Of a DNA stretch of 64,000 nucleotides, positions 57,184 through 64,000 are shown one piece after another. The stretch covers positions 1-64,000 of the forward strand of contig JAXLSW010000017.1 in assembly GCA_046330415.1 (NCBI GenBank), written 5' to 3'. The position numbers and the translations under genes are program-made. The stretch is from RHKX01 sp046330415 (lineage in GTDB: Bacteria > Actinomycetota > Thermoleophilia > Solirubrobacterales > 70-9). Within the stretch, counting starts at the first letter, position 1. Every line of letters begins with the position of its first letter. The notes beneath the pieces are model-generated. The model made no database searches. It saw only the letters and a program-made list of their open reading frames with translations, and was not told the origin of the DNA.

Positions 57184-58041
57184 GGGTGAACGCATCGGCA
57201 GGCCGACCAGGACGCGATCGCCACCGCCGCCGTTCGCCGCCGGCTCGACGCTGACCCGCTCGTGGTGCTCGAGCCTGCTGAGCAAGCGGGCGGAGAGGCG
57301 CTCGGCGGCCCTCGGGGGCATCGGCCCCATCCTCACCTCGAGCTCACCGGATCCATCGGGCTGGTCGATGGCGAGAGCGGCGCCGTCCTCGCTCACGGGT
57401 CCCGGATCGATCGCCTCGGCGATCCGCCTGCCGCTCTCGATCGCGTCGCGGACCGCGTCCATGGACGCGCCCGCCCCGGCCGCGTGGATCCCGATCGCTC
57501 GTGGGATCACCGGAGAGAGGAACGCGGGATCGGTGATCTCGATCTTGCTGCCGTGCGAGGCGGCGGCGTGATCATGATCAGGGTGGCGATCCGGGCCGGC
57601 CTCGGCGGCGTCGGCGCGGATCGTCGCGTCGAGCTCGGTTCCGCTGTTCTTCTCAGAGCGGATCGCGATGCCCTCGGAGAGCTGGGAGATGATCGACAAG
57701 CCGAGACCCGGCGGGTCTCCCGGCGTCGGCCCGAGCGGGCAGCCGTTGCCGAAGTCGCGGACGGTGGCGACCACCTCGACAGGCTCGCCGCCGCCGGGGA
57801 TGCCGCGATGCAGCTCGACGCCGATCTCGACGTCGCCGACGGGCATGTCCGCGTAGGCGTGCTCCACGGCGTTACGCGTGCCCTCGACGAGGATCGTCGA
57901 GAGCCGCCGAGCCGGGCCCGGGGCGAGCTCGAGCGCCTCGGCGGCCCCGCTGGCGAGCTTCGCGGCGACCTGGATCGCTCGCGCGTCGGCGCGGGTTCGC
58001 GCCCGGATCGCGGGCACCGCGGTTGAGGTCGTGGTGTCCAT
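57178..58041 (-). CDS. RsbW-like HATPase protein with a second domain
   Basis: 287 residues from ATG 58041. The first 145 residues are a HATPase_c fold: LVEGTRNAVEHAYADM (N-box), VRDFGNGC (G1), GDPPGLGLSIISQLSEGIA (G2), as in RsbW/SpoIIAB anti-sigma kinases. Residues 160-287 look like a further alpha/beta domain (PAFLSPVIPRAIGIHAAGAG, GAALAIDQPDGSGELEVRMG, RLLSRLEHHERVSVEPAANG), which is unusual for the family; it might be a regulatory or STAS-like partner fused in. Upstream of the SigB/F-type gene on the same strand, so probably its controller. Confidence 0.75.
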   Translation of the reverse strand: MDTTTSTAVPAIRARTRADARAIQVAAKLASGAAEALELAPGPARRLSTILVEGTRNAVEHAYADMPVGDVEIGVELHRGIPGGGEPVEVVATVRDFGNGCPLGPTPGDPPGLGLSIISQLSEGIAIRSEKNSGTELDATIRADAAEAGPDRHPDHDHAAASHGSKIEITDPAFLSPVIPRAIGIHAAGAGASMDAVRDAIESGRRIAEAIDPGPVSEDGAALAIDQPDGSGELEVRMGPMPPRAAERLSARLLSRLEHHERVSVEPAANGGGGDRVLVGLPMRSPG

Positions 58042-58116
58042 TCGGTCTCCCGGTCGGCGAGTGGCCTCCCTGCATGGCCTGCCTACCCCGGGGGGAACCG
58101 GGCAAACCGGGTCGGC

Positions 58117-60012
58117 TCAGTTGCCCGGGCCGGAGCCGGAGCCGGACGCAGCGGCGCGGGCCTTGCGGCCCGCTCGGACGCGGTCCGTCTTCGAGAGGTC
58201 GACCTTGCGCAGCCGCACGTTCTCGGGGGTGATCTCGACGCATTCGTCCTCGCGCAGGAACTCGATGGCCTGTTCGAGGGAGAGGGTCTGATGCGGGATC
58301 AGGCGCACGAGGACGTCGGCGCTGGCGGCGCGCACGTTCGTCTGGTGCTTCTCCTTCGTGGCATTCACGTCGAGGTCGTCGGAGCGGGCGTTCTCGCCGA
58401 CGATCATGCCCTCGTAGACCTCCTCGCCGGGGCCGATGAACATCGTCCCGCGCTCCTGCAGCCCGAACAGGGCGAAGCTCGCGCTCTTGCCCTGCCGGTC
58501 GGCGACCAGCGACCCGGTCGGGCGCGTCCGCAGCTCGCCCGCCCACGGCTCCCAGCGGTCGAAGACGTGGTGCATCAGGCCGGTGCCGCGGGTCTCGGTG
58601 AGGAACTCGGTCCGGAACCCGATCAGGCCGCGAGCGGGGACGAGGAACTCGAGCCTCACCCACCCGGTCGAGTGGTTGACCATCTGCTCCATCCGGCCCT
58701 TGCGAACCGCAAGCGCCTGCGTGACGACGCCGACGTAGTCCTCGGGAACGTCGATCGCCAGCCGTTCGACGGGCTCGCAGACCTTGCCGTCGACCTCGCG
58801 GGTGAGGACCTGCGGCTGACCGGCGGTGAGCTCGAATCCCTCGCGCCGCATCAGCTCGAGGAGGACGACGAGCTGCAGCTCGCCGCGGCCCTGCACCTCC
58901 CAGGCGTCGGGGCGATCGGTGTCGTTGACGCGGATCGAGACGTTGCCGACGAGCTCCTGCATGAGCCGGTCGTAGATCTGGCGCGCGGTGAGCTTCGACC
59001 CATCGCGCCCGGCGAGCGGCGAGGTGTTGAGGCCGACGATCATCGAAAGCGAAGGCTCGTCGACGGTGACGACCGGCAGCGGCCGGGCGTCGTCGGGGTC
59101 GGCGAGCGTCTCGCCGATCGTCACCTCCGGGATTCCGGCGACGGCGATGATCTCCCCGGGTCCCGCCGAGTCGGTCTCGATCCGCTCGAGGCTCTCGGTC
59201 GTGTACAGCGTCGTCACGCTGGCGCGCTCGACGGTGCCGTCGGCACGGCACCAGGCGACCGGCTGGCCGGCGCGGATCGTCCCGTGGTGGACGCGGCAGA
59301 GTGCGAGGCGGCCCACGTAAGGGGACGCGTCGAGATTGGTCACGAGCGCCTGCAGCGGGTGGCCCTCCTCGTAGGTGGGCGCGGGGATGTGCTCGACGAT
59401 CAGATCGAGGAGCGGCTTCAGGTCGGTCCCATGCTCGCCTTCGGTCAGTGACGCCTGACCGGCCTTGGCGTTCGTGTAGACGATCGGGAACTCGATCTGC
59501 GACTCGTCGGCATCGAGGTCGAGGAAGAGCTCGTAGACCTCGTCGATCACCTCACCGATCCGGGCGTCGGGGCGGTCGACCTTGTTGACGACCAGGATCA
59601 CCGGCAGCCGCGCCTCGAGCGCCTTGCGCAGCACGAAACGCGTCTGCGGGAGCGGTCCCTCGGATGCGTCGACGAGAAGCAGGATCCCGTCGACCATCGT
59701 CAGCCCGCGCTCCACCTCGCCGCCGAAGTCGGCGTGGCCGGGCGTGTCGATGATGTTGAGCTTGACGTCGCCGTGGGTGACCGACGTGTTCTTGGCGAGG
59801 ATCGTGATCCCCTTCTCGCGCTCGAGGTCCATCGAGTCCATCACGCGCTCGTCGACGTCCTGGCCCGAGCGGAACGCACCCGACTGCCACAGCATCGCGT
59901 CGACGAGCGTCGTCTTGCCGTGGTCGACGTGGGCGACGATCGCGAGGTTGCGGAGGTCGTCGCGGGTGCGGAGGTTCGAACCCGAGGTGTCGGTGTCGGT
60001 GTCGGCGGCCAT
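58117..60012 (-). CDS. typA: Translational GTPase BipA/TypA
   Basis: 631 residues from ATG 60012, clean. GTPase motifs: AIVAHVDHGKTTLVDAML (G1), DLEREKGITILAKN (G2), NIIDTPGHADFGGEVERGL (G3), VVNKVDRPDA (G4). Domain II follows with GRLALCRVHHGTIRAGQPVA, then BipA-specific parts: GRGELQLVVLLELMRREGFE, VQGRGELQ, ARGLIGFRTEFLTETRGTGL and NVRAASADVLVRLIPHQTLS. A short low-complexity Gly/Ser tail ends the protein. BipA binds the 70S A site near the stalk and helps 50S assembly, mainly under cold or stress. Confidence 0.95.
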   Translation of the reverse strand: MAADTDTDTSGSNLRTRDDLRNLAIVAHVDHGKTTLVDAMLWQSGAFRSGQDVDERVMDSMDLEREKGITILAKNTSVTHGDVKLNIIDTPGHADFGGEVERGLTMVDGILLLVDASEGPLPQTRFVLRKALEARLPVILVVNKVDRPDARIGEVIDEVYELFLDLDADESQIEFPIVYTNAKAGQASLTEGEHGTDLKPLLDLIVEHIPAPTYEEGHPLQALVTNLDASPYVGRLALCRVHHGTIRAGQPVAWCRADGTVERASVTTLYTTESLERIETDSAGPGEIIAVAGIPEVTIGETLADPDDARPLPVVTVDEPSLSMIVGLNTSPLAGRDGSKLTARQIYDRLMQELVGNVSIRVNDTDRPDAWEVQGRGELQLVVLLELMRREGFELTAGQPQVLTREVDGKVCEPVERLAIDVPEDYVGVVTQALAVRKGRMEQMVNHSTGWVRLEFLVPARGLIGFRTEFLTETRGTGLMHHVFDRWEPWAGELRTRPTGSLVADRQGKSASFALFGLQERGTMFIGPGEEVYEGMIVGENARSDDLDVNATKEKHQTNVRAASADVLVRLIPHQTLSLEQAIEFLREDECVEITPENVRLRKVDLSKTDRVRAGRKARAAASGSGSGPGN

Positions 60013-60093
60013 GAGGCCGCGGGATGGTACGGGTCGAGGGGCTCCGCCGGTGGCGGGATGCCCGCCGTCGGCCGCCCCTCGACCCTGCGATCG

Positions 60094-60570
60094 CTACGCG
60101 ACCCCGACTGCGCAGCTGGCCTGGCCGCGCTTCTGCAGGTACTGCTGGTGGTAGTCCTCGGCCTGCCAGAACTCGCCCGCCGGGACGATCTCGGTGACGA
60201 TGCGCCGCTTCGTCCTCTCCTGGGCCCGCTCGAGCGAGGCGCGGGCCGCGGCCTCCTGCTCGGCGCCCCGGGTGAAGATCGCCGAGCGGTACTGGCTGCC
60301 GACATCCCACCCCTGACGGTTCAGCGTCGTCGGGTTGTGGATCGACCAGAACAGGTCGAGCAGGCGCTCGTAGCTGACCCGCTCGGGATCGAAGGTCACC
60401 TCGACGGCCTCGGCGTGGCCGGTCTTGCCGCCGCAGACCTGCTTGTAGCCGGGGGAGGGGGCGTGGCCGCCCGTGTAGCCGACCCGGGTGGACTCGACCC
60501 CCTCGATCTCGCGGAACGCGGCCTCGACCCCCCAGAAGCATCCGGCGGCGAAGGTGGCGGTGGTGCTCAA
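60094..60570 (-). CDS. msrA: Peptide-methionine (S)-S-oxide reductase MsrA
   Basis: 158 residues from ATG 60570. GCFWGVEAAFREIEGV with the catalytic Cys, VGYTGGHAPSPGYKQVCGGK, TGHAEAVEVTFDPERVSYE, YRSAIF and AEDYHQQYLQKRG; a C-terminal Cys (QASCAVGVA) can resolve the disulfide. Reduces S-methionine sulfoxide in proteins. The R-specific MsrB is 1.0 kb away on the other strand, with an ECF sigma/anti-sigma pair between. Confidence 0.95.
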   Translation of the reverse strand: MSTTATFAAGCFWGVEAAFREIEGVESTRVGYTGGHAPSPGYKQVCGGKTGHAEAVEVTFDPERVSYERLLDLFWSIHNPTTLNRQGWDVGSQYRSAIFTRGAEQEAAARASLERAQERTKRRIVTEIVPAGEFWQAEDYHQQYLQKRGQASCAVGVA

Positions 60571-60661
60571 TCTCGTCTCCTCTCGTCGTTGGCTGTCACG
60601 TACTCAGACCCGCCCGCGCCCCGAACGGTTCCGGCTGAGCACCCCGTAGGGTTCACGGGCG

Positions 60662-60937
60662 ATGGGTCTCATGCATCGTCTGCGGTTCGTCCGTGACCAC
60701 CGGCTGACGCACGACCGGATGTCCGACTACCTCGACGGCGAGGTGCCGGCGAACACGCGCGAGCGAATCCGCAAGCACCTCGACGAGTGCGAGGAGTGCA
60801 GTACCTGGTTCGACGGGATGCGGGTGATCGTCTCCGAGCTCGCCCGCTTCCGGCGCAGCAAGGAGCCCGAGGTCGCCACGGCGGTTCTCGCGGGGGTGAG
60901 AGAGGGTCTGGAGGAAGACGATGGCCGGGGTGGCTGA
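60662..60937 (+). CDS. Zinc-finger anti-sigma factor
   Basis: 91 residues from ATG 60662. DRMSDYLDGEVPANTRERIR and KHLDECEECSTWFDGMRVIV carry the HxxxCxxC zinc centre of ZAS/zf-HC2 anti-sigma factors. No membrane helix, so a soluble anti-sigma, possibly thiol-responsive. It overlaps the following sigma gene by 17 bp and comes first, the reverse of the commonest order. Confidence 0.85.
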   Translation: MGLMHRLRFVRDHRLTHDRMSDYLDGEVPANTRERIRKHLDECEECSTWFDGMRVIVSELARFRRSKEPEVATAVLAGVREGLEEDDGRGG

Positions 60938-61523
60938 GGAGCCCGCTGCGAACGAAGGCCAGCTCGTCGCCCGCGCGCAGGACGGCGACATGGCGGCGTT
61001 CGAGGGCCTGGTGATGCTCCACGCCGACCGCCTCTACGCGGCGCTGCGCCGCTTCGGCCTCGACGAGGACGAGGCTCAGGAGGTGGCCCAGGAGACGTTC
61101 CTGCGAGCGTGGCGCTCGCTCTCGCGCTTCGAGGGGCGCTCCCAGTTCTTCACCTGGCTCTACCGGATCGGGTTCAACGAGGCCCAGCGCAAGCTCGGGC
61201 GGCGGAAGCCGGCCGGCATCGCCCTCGCTCCGGGGGAAGAAGGCGACCCGCTCGAGCACGTTGCCGACGAGGCCCCGGGACCCGATGAGCGGGCGGAGCA
61301 GCGTGAGCTTCTCGCCCACGTCGCCGAAGCGCTGGCGGAGTTGCCGGAGGGCCTTCGCGAGCCGGTGCTCCTGCGCGACGTCGAGGGGCTCTCGACGGCC
61401 GACGCCGCCTCCGTCCTCGAGCTCGGTGAGGCCGCGTTCAAGAGCCGCCTCCACCGTGGTCGCATGCTGCTGCGGGAGCTGCTCGACAGCTCGCTGCCAC
61501 CGCCTCGGCCCGGCGCCGCCTGA
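60921..61523 (+). CDS. ECF RNA polymerase sigma factor
   Basis: 200 residues from ATG 60921, overlapping the anti-sigma gene. Region 2: GQLVARAQDGDMAAFEGLVM, EDEAQEVAQETFLRAWRSLS, FFTWLYRIGFNEAQRKLGRR. Region 4: AEALAELPEGLREPVLLRDV, EGLSTADAASVLELGEAAFK, SRLHRGRMLLRELL. A classic ECF sigma paired with a soluble zinc anti-sigma and flanked by msrA and msrB, so probably an oxidative-stress regulon (inference). Confidence 0.9.
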   Translation: MAGVAEEPAANEGQLVARAQDGDMAAFEGLVMLHADRLYAALRRFGLDEDEAQEVAQETFLRAWRSLSRFEGRSQFFTWLYRIGFNEAQRKLGRRKPAGIALAPGEEGDPLEHVADEAPGPDERAEQRELLAHVAEALAELPEGLREPVLLRDVEGLSTADAASVLELGEAAFKSRLHRGRMLLRELLDSSLPPPRPGAA

Positions 61524-61590
61524 ACCGTTCCGGTTGCGGGGCGGGTCTCAGCGGGTACAACTTCCACACACCCGGACCCGAGGAGGCCGC

Positions 61591-62004
61591 ATGGCAGACA
61601 CGAAGATCCAGAAGTCCGAAGGCGAGTGGCGCGAGCAGCTCTCGCCCGAGCAGTACGAGATCCTCAGGAACAAGGGGACCGAGCGTCCGTTCACCGGCGC
61701 CTACGTCGACGAGAAGGGCTCCGGCATGTACCGCTGCGCCGCCTGCGGGGCGGAGCTGTTCTCCTCCGGCACGAAGTTCGACTCCGGCACCGGTTGGCCG
61801 AGCTTCACCGACCCCGCCGTGGCCGAGAACGTCGAGCTGCACGAGGACCGCAGCCACTTCATGGTCCGCACCGAGGTGACGTGCGCGGCCTGCGGCGGCC
61901 ACCTCGGCCACGTCTTCGACGACGGGCCCGGTCCCAACGGCAAGCGCTACTGCATCAACTCCTGCTCCTTGGAGCTCGACCGCGACGACGCCGGGGCGAG
62001 CTAG
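61591..62004 (+). CDS. msrB: Peptide-methionine (R)-S-oxide reductase MsrB
   Basis: 137 residues. ATG 61591 has GAGGAGG 4-10 nt upstream. REQLSPEQYEILRNKGTERP, FTGAYVDEKGSGMYRCAACG (first CxxC of the zinc site), TKFDSGTGWPSFTDP, CAACGGHLGHVFDDGPGPNG (second CxxC) and KRYCINSCSLELD, where Cys of RYCIN is catalytic. An extra Cys two residues on (INSC) replaces the usual Ala. Restores R-methionine sulfoxide. Confidence 0.95.
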   Translation: MADTKIQKSEGEWREQLSPEQYEILRNKGTERPFTGAYVDEKGSGMYRCAACGAELFSSGTKFDSGTGWPSFTDPAVAENVELHEDRSHFMVRTEVTCAACGGHLGHVFDDGPGPNGKRYCINSCSLELDRDDAGAS

Positions 62005-62017
62005 CCGCGGCGGCCGC

Positions 62018-62917
62018 TCAGCCGGCCGGCTCGAAGACCACCGCGATCCCCCAGGGGTCGCGGAGCTGAACGCCACCGCCGCCGAGGTTCTCGACCGGGA
62101 CCTCGGCGGCCTCGGCGCGCTCGCGCAGGGCCTCGATGTCGGCGGCGGGGATGCGCACGGTCCAGTGGTCGAGGCCGACGGCGTCGGCGGGGGCCGGTGG
62201 AACGCCCTCGCCACGCCAGGTGTTGAAGCCGAGGTGATGGTGGTAGCCGCCGGCGGAGACGAAGGCGGCGCCCTCGAAGAGCGTCTGCACCTCGAAGCCG
62301 AGCAGGTCTCGGTAGAAGGCGAGGCCCTCTTCGACGTCACCGACGTGCAGGTGGAGGTGGCCGACGACGGTGTCGCGGTCGGCGTGCGGCGAGCTCTCCT
62401 CGTGGGCGACCGCGTCGAGCAGGGCGGTCAGGTCGAGGGGGCGAGGGCCGATGGCCTTCGGATCACGTAGATCACCCCAGTTCTCGCGAGGCTGGTCGGC
62501 GGCGAGCTCGATGCCGTTGCCGTCGGGATCGGGCAGGTAGATCGCCCAGGAGATCCCGTGGTTGGAGGCACCCTGGATCGGGGTGCGCGTCTCGGCGAGC
62601 CGCCGGGCGGCGCGGGCGAGGTCGTTGTAGGTGGGGAAGAGGAGGGCGAAGTGGTAGAGGCCCGCGTGACGGGAGGCGCGCGTGGCGTCGGTGCGCTCGT
62701 GGAGAACGAGGACGTCGTCGGTCCCGGCGCCGGTGTTCAGGTGAGCCGTCCCCTCGTCGCGAGAGGTGAGCTGCAGCCCGATCGCGGTCTCGTAGAAGCC
62801 GATCGACCGCTCGAGGTCGGTGACCACGATGTGGACGGGTCCGAGCGACAGGGTCTCGGAGAGGACTGGTGCGGCGCTGGTATCGCTCGCGGTGCTCTGG
62901 GTGCTCTGGATGCTCAT
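62018..62917 (-). CDS. CatE-like extradiol (catechol 2,3-) dioxygenase
   Basis: 299 residues from ATG 62917. Two VOC modules: LGPVHIVVTDLERSIGFYET, LYHFALLFPTYNDLARAARR, GNGIELAAD in the first; VVGHLHLHVGDVEEGLAFYR, GGYHHHLGFNTWRG and VGLDHWTVRIPAADIEALRE in the second, ending WGIAVVFEPAG. It resembles Bacillus subtilis CatE and related thiol-quinone-stress dioxygenases. Fe ligands are probably His (HLHLHV), His (DHWTV) and Glu (IELA or the C-terminal FEP). A MarR-type palindrome lies right at its promoter. Cytoplasmic. Confidence 0.8.
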   Translation of the reverse strand: MSIQSTQSTASDTSAAPVLSETLSLGPVHIVVTDLERSIGFYETAIGLQLTSRDEGTAHLNTGAGTDDVLVLHERTDATRASRHAGLYHFALLFPTYNDLARAARRLAETRTPIQGASNHGISWAIYLPDPDGNGIELAADQPRENWGDLRDPKAIGPRPLDLTALLDAVAHEESSPHADRDTVVGHLHLHVGDVEEGLAFYRDLLGFEVQTLFEGAAFVSAGGYHHHLGFNTWRGEGVPPAPADAVGLDHWTVRIPAADIEALRERAEAAEVPVENLGGGGVQLRDPWGIAVVFEPAG

Positions 62918-62927
62918 GCGGGCATAG

Positions 62928-62945
62928 TAGTTGACTGCGCAACTA
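62928..62945 (-). promoter_or_regulatory. MarR-type operator of the dioxygenase gene
   Basis: TAGTTG-ACTGCG-CAACTA is a perfect 6+6 inverted repeat 10 bp before the dioxygenase ATG. The form TAGTTG-N6-CAACTA is typical of MarR/DUF24 (MhqR-, HypR-type) binding sites that sense quinones or phenols. The regulator gene is not in the window. Confidence 0.7.
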
Positions 62946-62956
62946 ATTTCAAGTGG

Positions 62957-62976
62957 GGCCCAAACTGGCCCAAACT
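62957..62976. repeat. Tandem GGCCCAAACT decamer
   Basis: GGCCCAAACT twice in direct tandem, in the gap between the divergent dioxygenase and cupin genes; one more partial unit (GG) follows. Possibly a second regulator site. Confidence 0.4.
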
Positions 62977-63016
62977 GGCATTTCTGGGCGTGGGTGGCGC
63001 TAGGGTCCGGGACCGC

Positions 63017-63538
63017 ATGAGCCTCGACCGCAACCGACGCCTCCGTTCCCGTCGCCCGATCCTGATCGCCGCCCTCGCCCTCGCGCTGCTCGCAGTCGGC
63101 GCCGCCGCCGGCTGGGCGCTTCAGGAACGGCAGGCGAGCACTGTCGTCCGCGAGCCCCTCGCGCAGTCGAGCAAGGTCCGGGAGGCGAAGGGGCAGACCC
63201 TCGGCCTGACCCGGGTGACCCTGAAGCCGGGCGCGCAGATCGCGCCGCACCACCATCCCGGCACCCAGGTCTCCTACATCGACGAGGGCACGCTCACCTA
63301 CACGGTCCTGAGCGGTTCGGTGACGATCCGCAAGGGCCCCTCCGACGACCACCCCAAGACCGTCCGCAAGGTCGAGGCGGGGGAGACCGCCCGGATCAAG
63401 GCGGGCCAGTGGATCGTCGAGCAGCCCAACGAGCACCACCAGGCGCGCAACGCCGGCGACGGTCCCGTCGTCATCTACCTCTCGACGCTCTTCCCCAAGG
63501 GCGCACCCCCTTCGATCCCCGACGACCCCGACGAGTAG
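63017..63538 (+). CDS. Membrane-anchored or secreted cupin protein
   Basis: 173 residues from ATG 63017. A basic start and one hydrophobic segment at 13-35 (RPILIAALALALLAVGAAAG) anchor or export it. The cupin fold follows: LTRVTLKPGAQIAPHHHPGT (HHH metal motif), QVSYIDEGTLTYTVLSGSV, GETARIKAGQWIVEQPNEHH (Glu/His of motif 2), VVIYLSTLFPKG. Metal-binding; reaction unknown. It is divergent from the dioxygenase and followed 20 bp later by an amine-oxidase gene on the same strand. Confidence 0.8.
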   Translation: MSLDRNRRLRSRRPILIAALALALLAVGAAAGWALQERQASTVVREPLAQSSKVREAKGQTLGLTRVTLKPGAQIAPHHHPGTQVSYIDEGTLTYTVLSGSVTIRKGPSDDHPKTVRKVEAGETARIKAGQWIVEQPNEHHQARNAGDGPVVIYLSTLFPKGAPPSIPDDPDE

Positions 63539-63557
63539 GAACCCGGAGCCCAGCCCG

Positions 63558-64000
63558 ATGTCAGGCCTGACCCGGCGCGAGCTGATCGGCCGTGGGGCGG
63601 CGCTCGGGGCGGGCGGGATGCTCGCCCCCTCGCTGCTGCTCGGCTGCGGCGACGACGGCGGCTCGGACCAGAGCGTCGCGGGCACCGGGAGCACCGGGAG
63701 CACCGGAGGTGGCGACGGCCCGCGCGTCGCGATCGTCGGCGCCGGGCTCGCGGGCCTGGCCTGCGCCGAGCGGCTCGTGCAGGCCGGCGTCGAGCCGGTG
63801 GTCTTCGAGGCGAACCCCGACCGCATCGGCGGCCGCTGCTGGAGCTCCCGCGGGTGGGCCGACGAACAGGTCGCCGAGCACGGGGGCGAGTTCATCGACT
63901 CACGCCACGCCCGGATCATGGCTCTGGCCGACCGCCTCGGCCTCACCCTCGACGACCTCTACGCGAAGCCTCTGCGCGGCGCCTCGCGGATCTGGATCAA
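63558..64000 (+). CDS. FAD-dependent amine oxidase, lipoprotein-like, 5' part
   Basis: Partial: runs off the right edge after 147 residues. ATG 63558. Twin-arginine signal LTRRELIGRGAALGAGGM with a lipobox-like LLLGC at 27-31, then a Gly/Ser/Thr linker (GSDQSVAGTGSTGSTGGGDG). FAD-binding start: PRVAIVGAGLAGLACAERL (GxGxxG), VVFEANPDRIGGRCWSSRG (GGRxxS) and VAEHGGEFIDSRHARIMALA. Flavin monoamine oxidase family; exported folded with its cofactor. The substrate cannot be told from this part. Probably co-transcribed with the cupin. Confidence 0.8.
   Translation, partial: MSGLTRRELIGRGAALGAGGMLAPSLLLGCGDDGGSDQSVAGTGSTGSTGGGDGPRVAIVGAGLAGLACAERLVQAGVEPVVFEANPDRIGGRCWSSRGWADEQVAEHGGEFIDSRHARIMALADRLGLTLDDLYAKPLRGASRIWI

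Noticed and set aside
1..64000. CRISPR array or cas genes
   Set aside because: No regularly spaced repeats of 25-40 bp and no Cas-like motifs were seen; the short paired repeats near att sites have only two units.

Overview
The window is high-GC DNA, most consistent with an actinomycetote and perhaps a Thermoleophilia/Solirubrobacterales-like bacterium. That placement is an inference from codon use, a c-di-AMP riboswitch in front of an Rpf-like protein, a SigB/F-type sigma factor beside an RsbW-like kinase, and general protein character; no rRNA or complete tRNA is present to confirm it.

Layout. (1) About 1-19.85 kb is a defence-rich mobile region. It holds the C-terminal half of an ABC ATPase-TOPRIM nuclease, a three-gene operon ending in a giant DUF1998 helicase, a tyrosine integrase/excisionase module with a divergent HTH gene, a NaeI-type restriction-modification system with a Vsr nuclease, an IS256-family element, and a patatin-like phospholipase split by an IS3-family element. 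(2) 19.85-26.67 kb is a 6.8-kb island bounded by two identical 44-bp copies of the 3' half of an initiator tRNA(fMet) gene. It carries a three-gene operon: a TPR-like protein, an endonuclease/exonuclease/phosphatase-fold enzyme, and a sacsin-type ATPase fused to a DUF3883 (NO VEIN-like) domain. This is the best candidate here for an undescribed defence system. (3) 26.7-43.7 kb is chromosomal metabolism: carbamate kinase, a cyclic-2,3-diphosphoglycerate-synthetase-like protein, an FMN glutamate-synthase-like protein, an EamA transporter, and a TetR-associated aromatic catabolism cluster (quinone oxidoreductase, extradiol dioxygenase, FAD hydroxylase, sulfatase). A secreted cupredoxin protein, a methyltransferase, a sigma factor and an alkyl-DNA repair protein follow. 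(4) 43.7-64 kb is clean core sequence: an acylphosphatase-phosphoesterase fusion, cell-wall genes (riboswitch-Rpf, class A PBP, CAP protein, secreted hydrolase), a DEAD-box helicase with a structured leader, a SigB/RsbW-like pair, BipA, MsrA/MsrB around an ECF sigma/anti-sigma pair, a ring-cleavage dioxygenase with a MarR-type operator, a cupin and the start of an amine oxidase.

Reading caution. Many genes between 1 and 43.7 kb change frame one or more times while conserved motifs continue across the breaks, sometimes three times in 75 nt. The 43.75-64 kb part shows none. The pattern looks more like indel errors in the assembled sequence than gene decay, so frame-broken genes are annotated over their full span with the breaks noted. 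The patatin gene is the exception, being physically interrupted by an insertion sequence.
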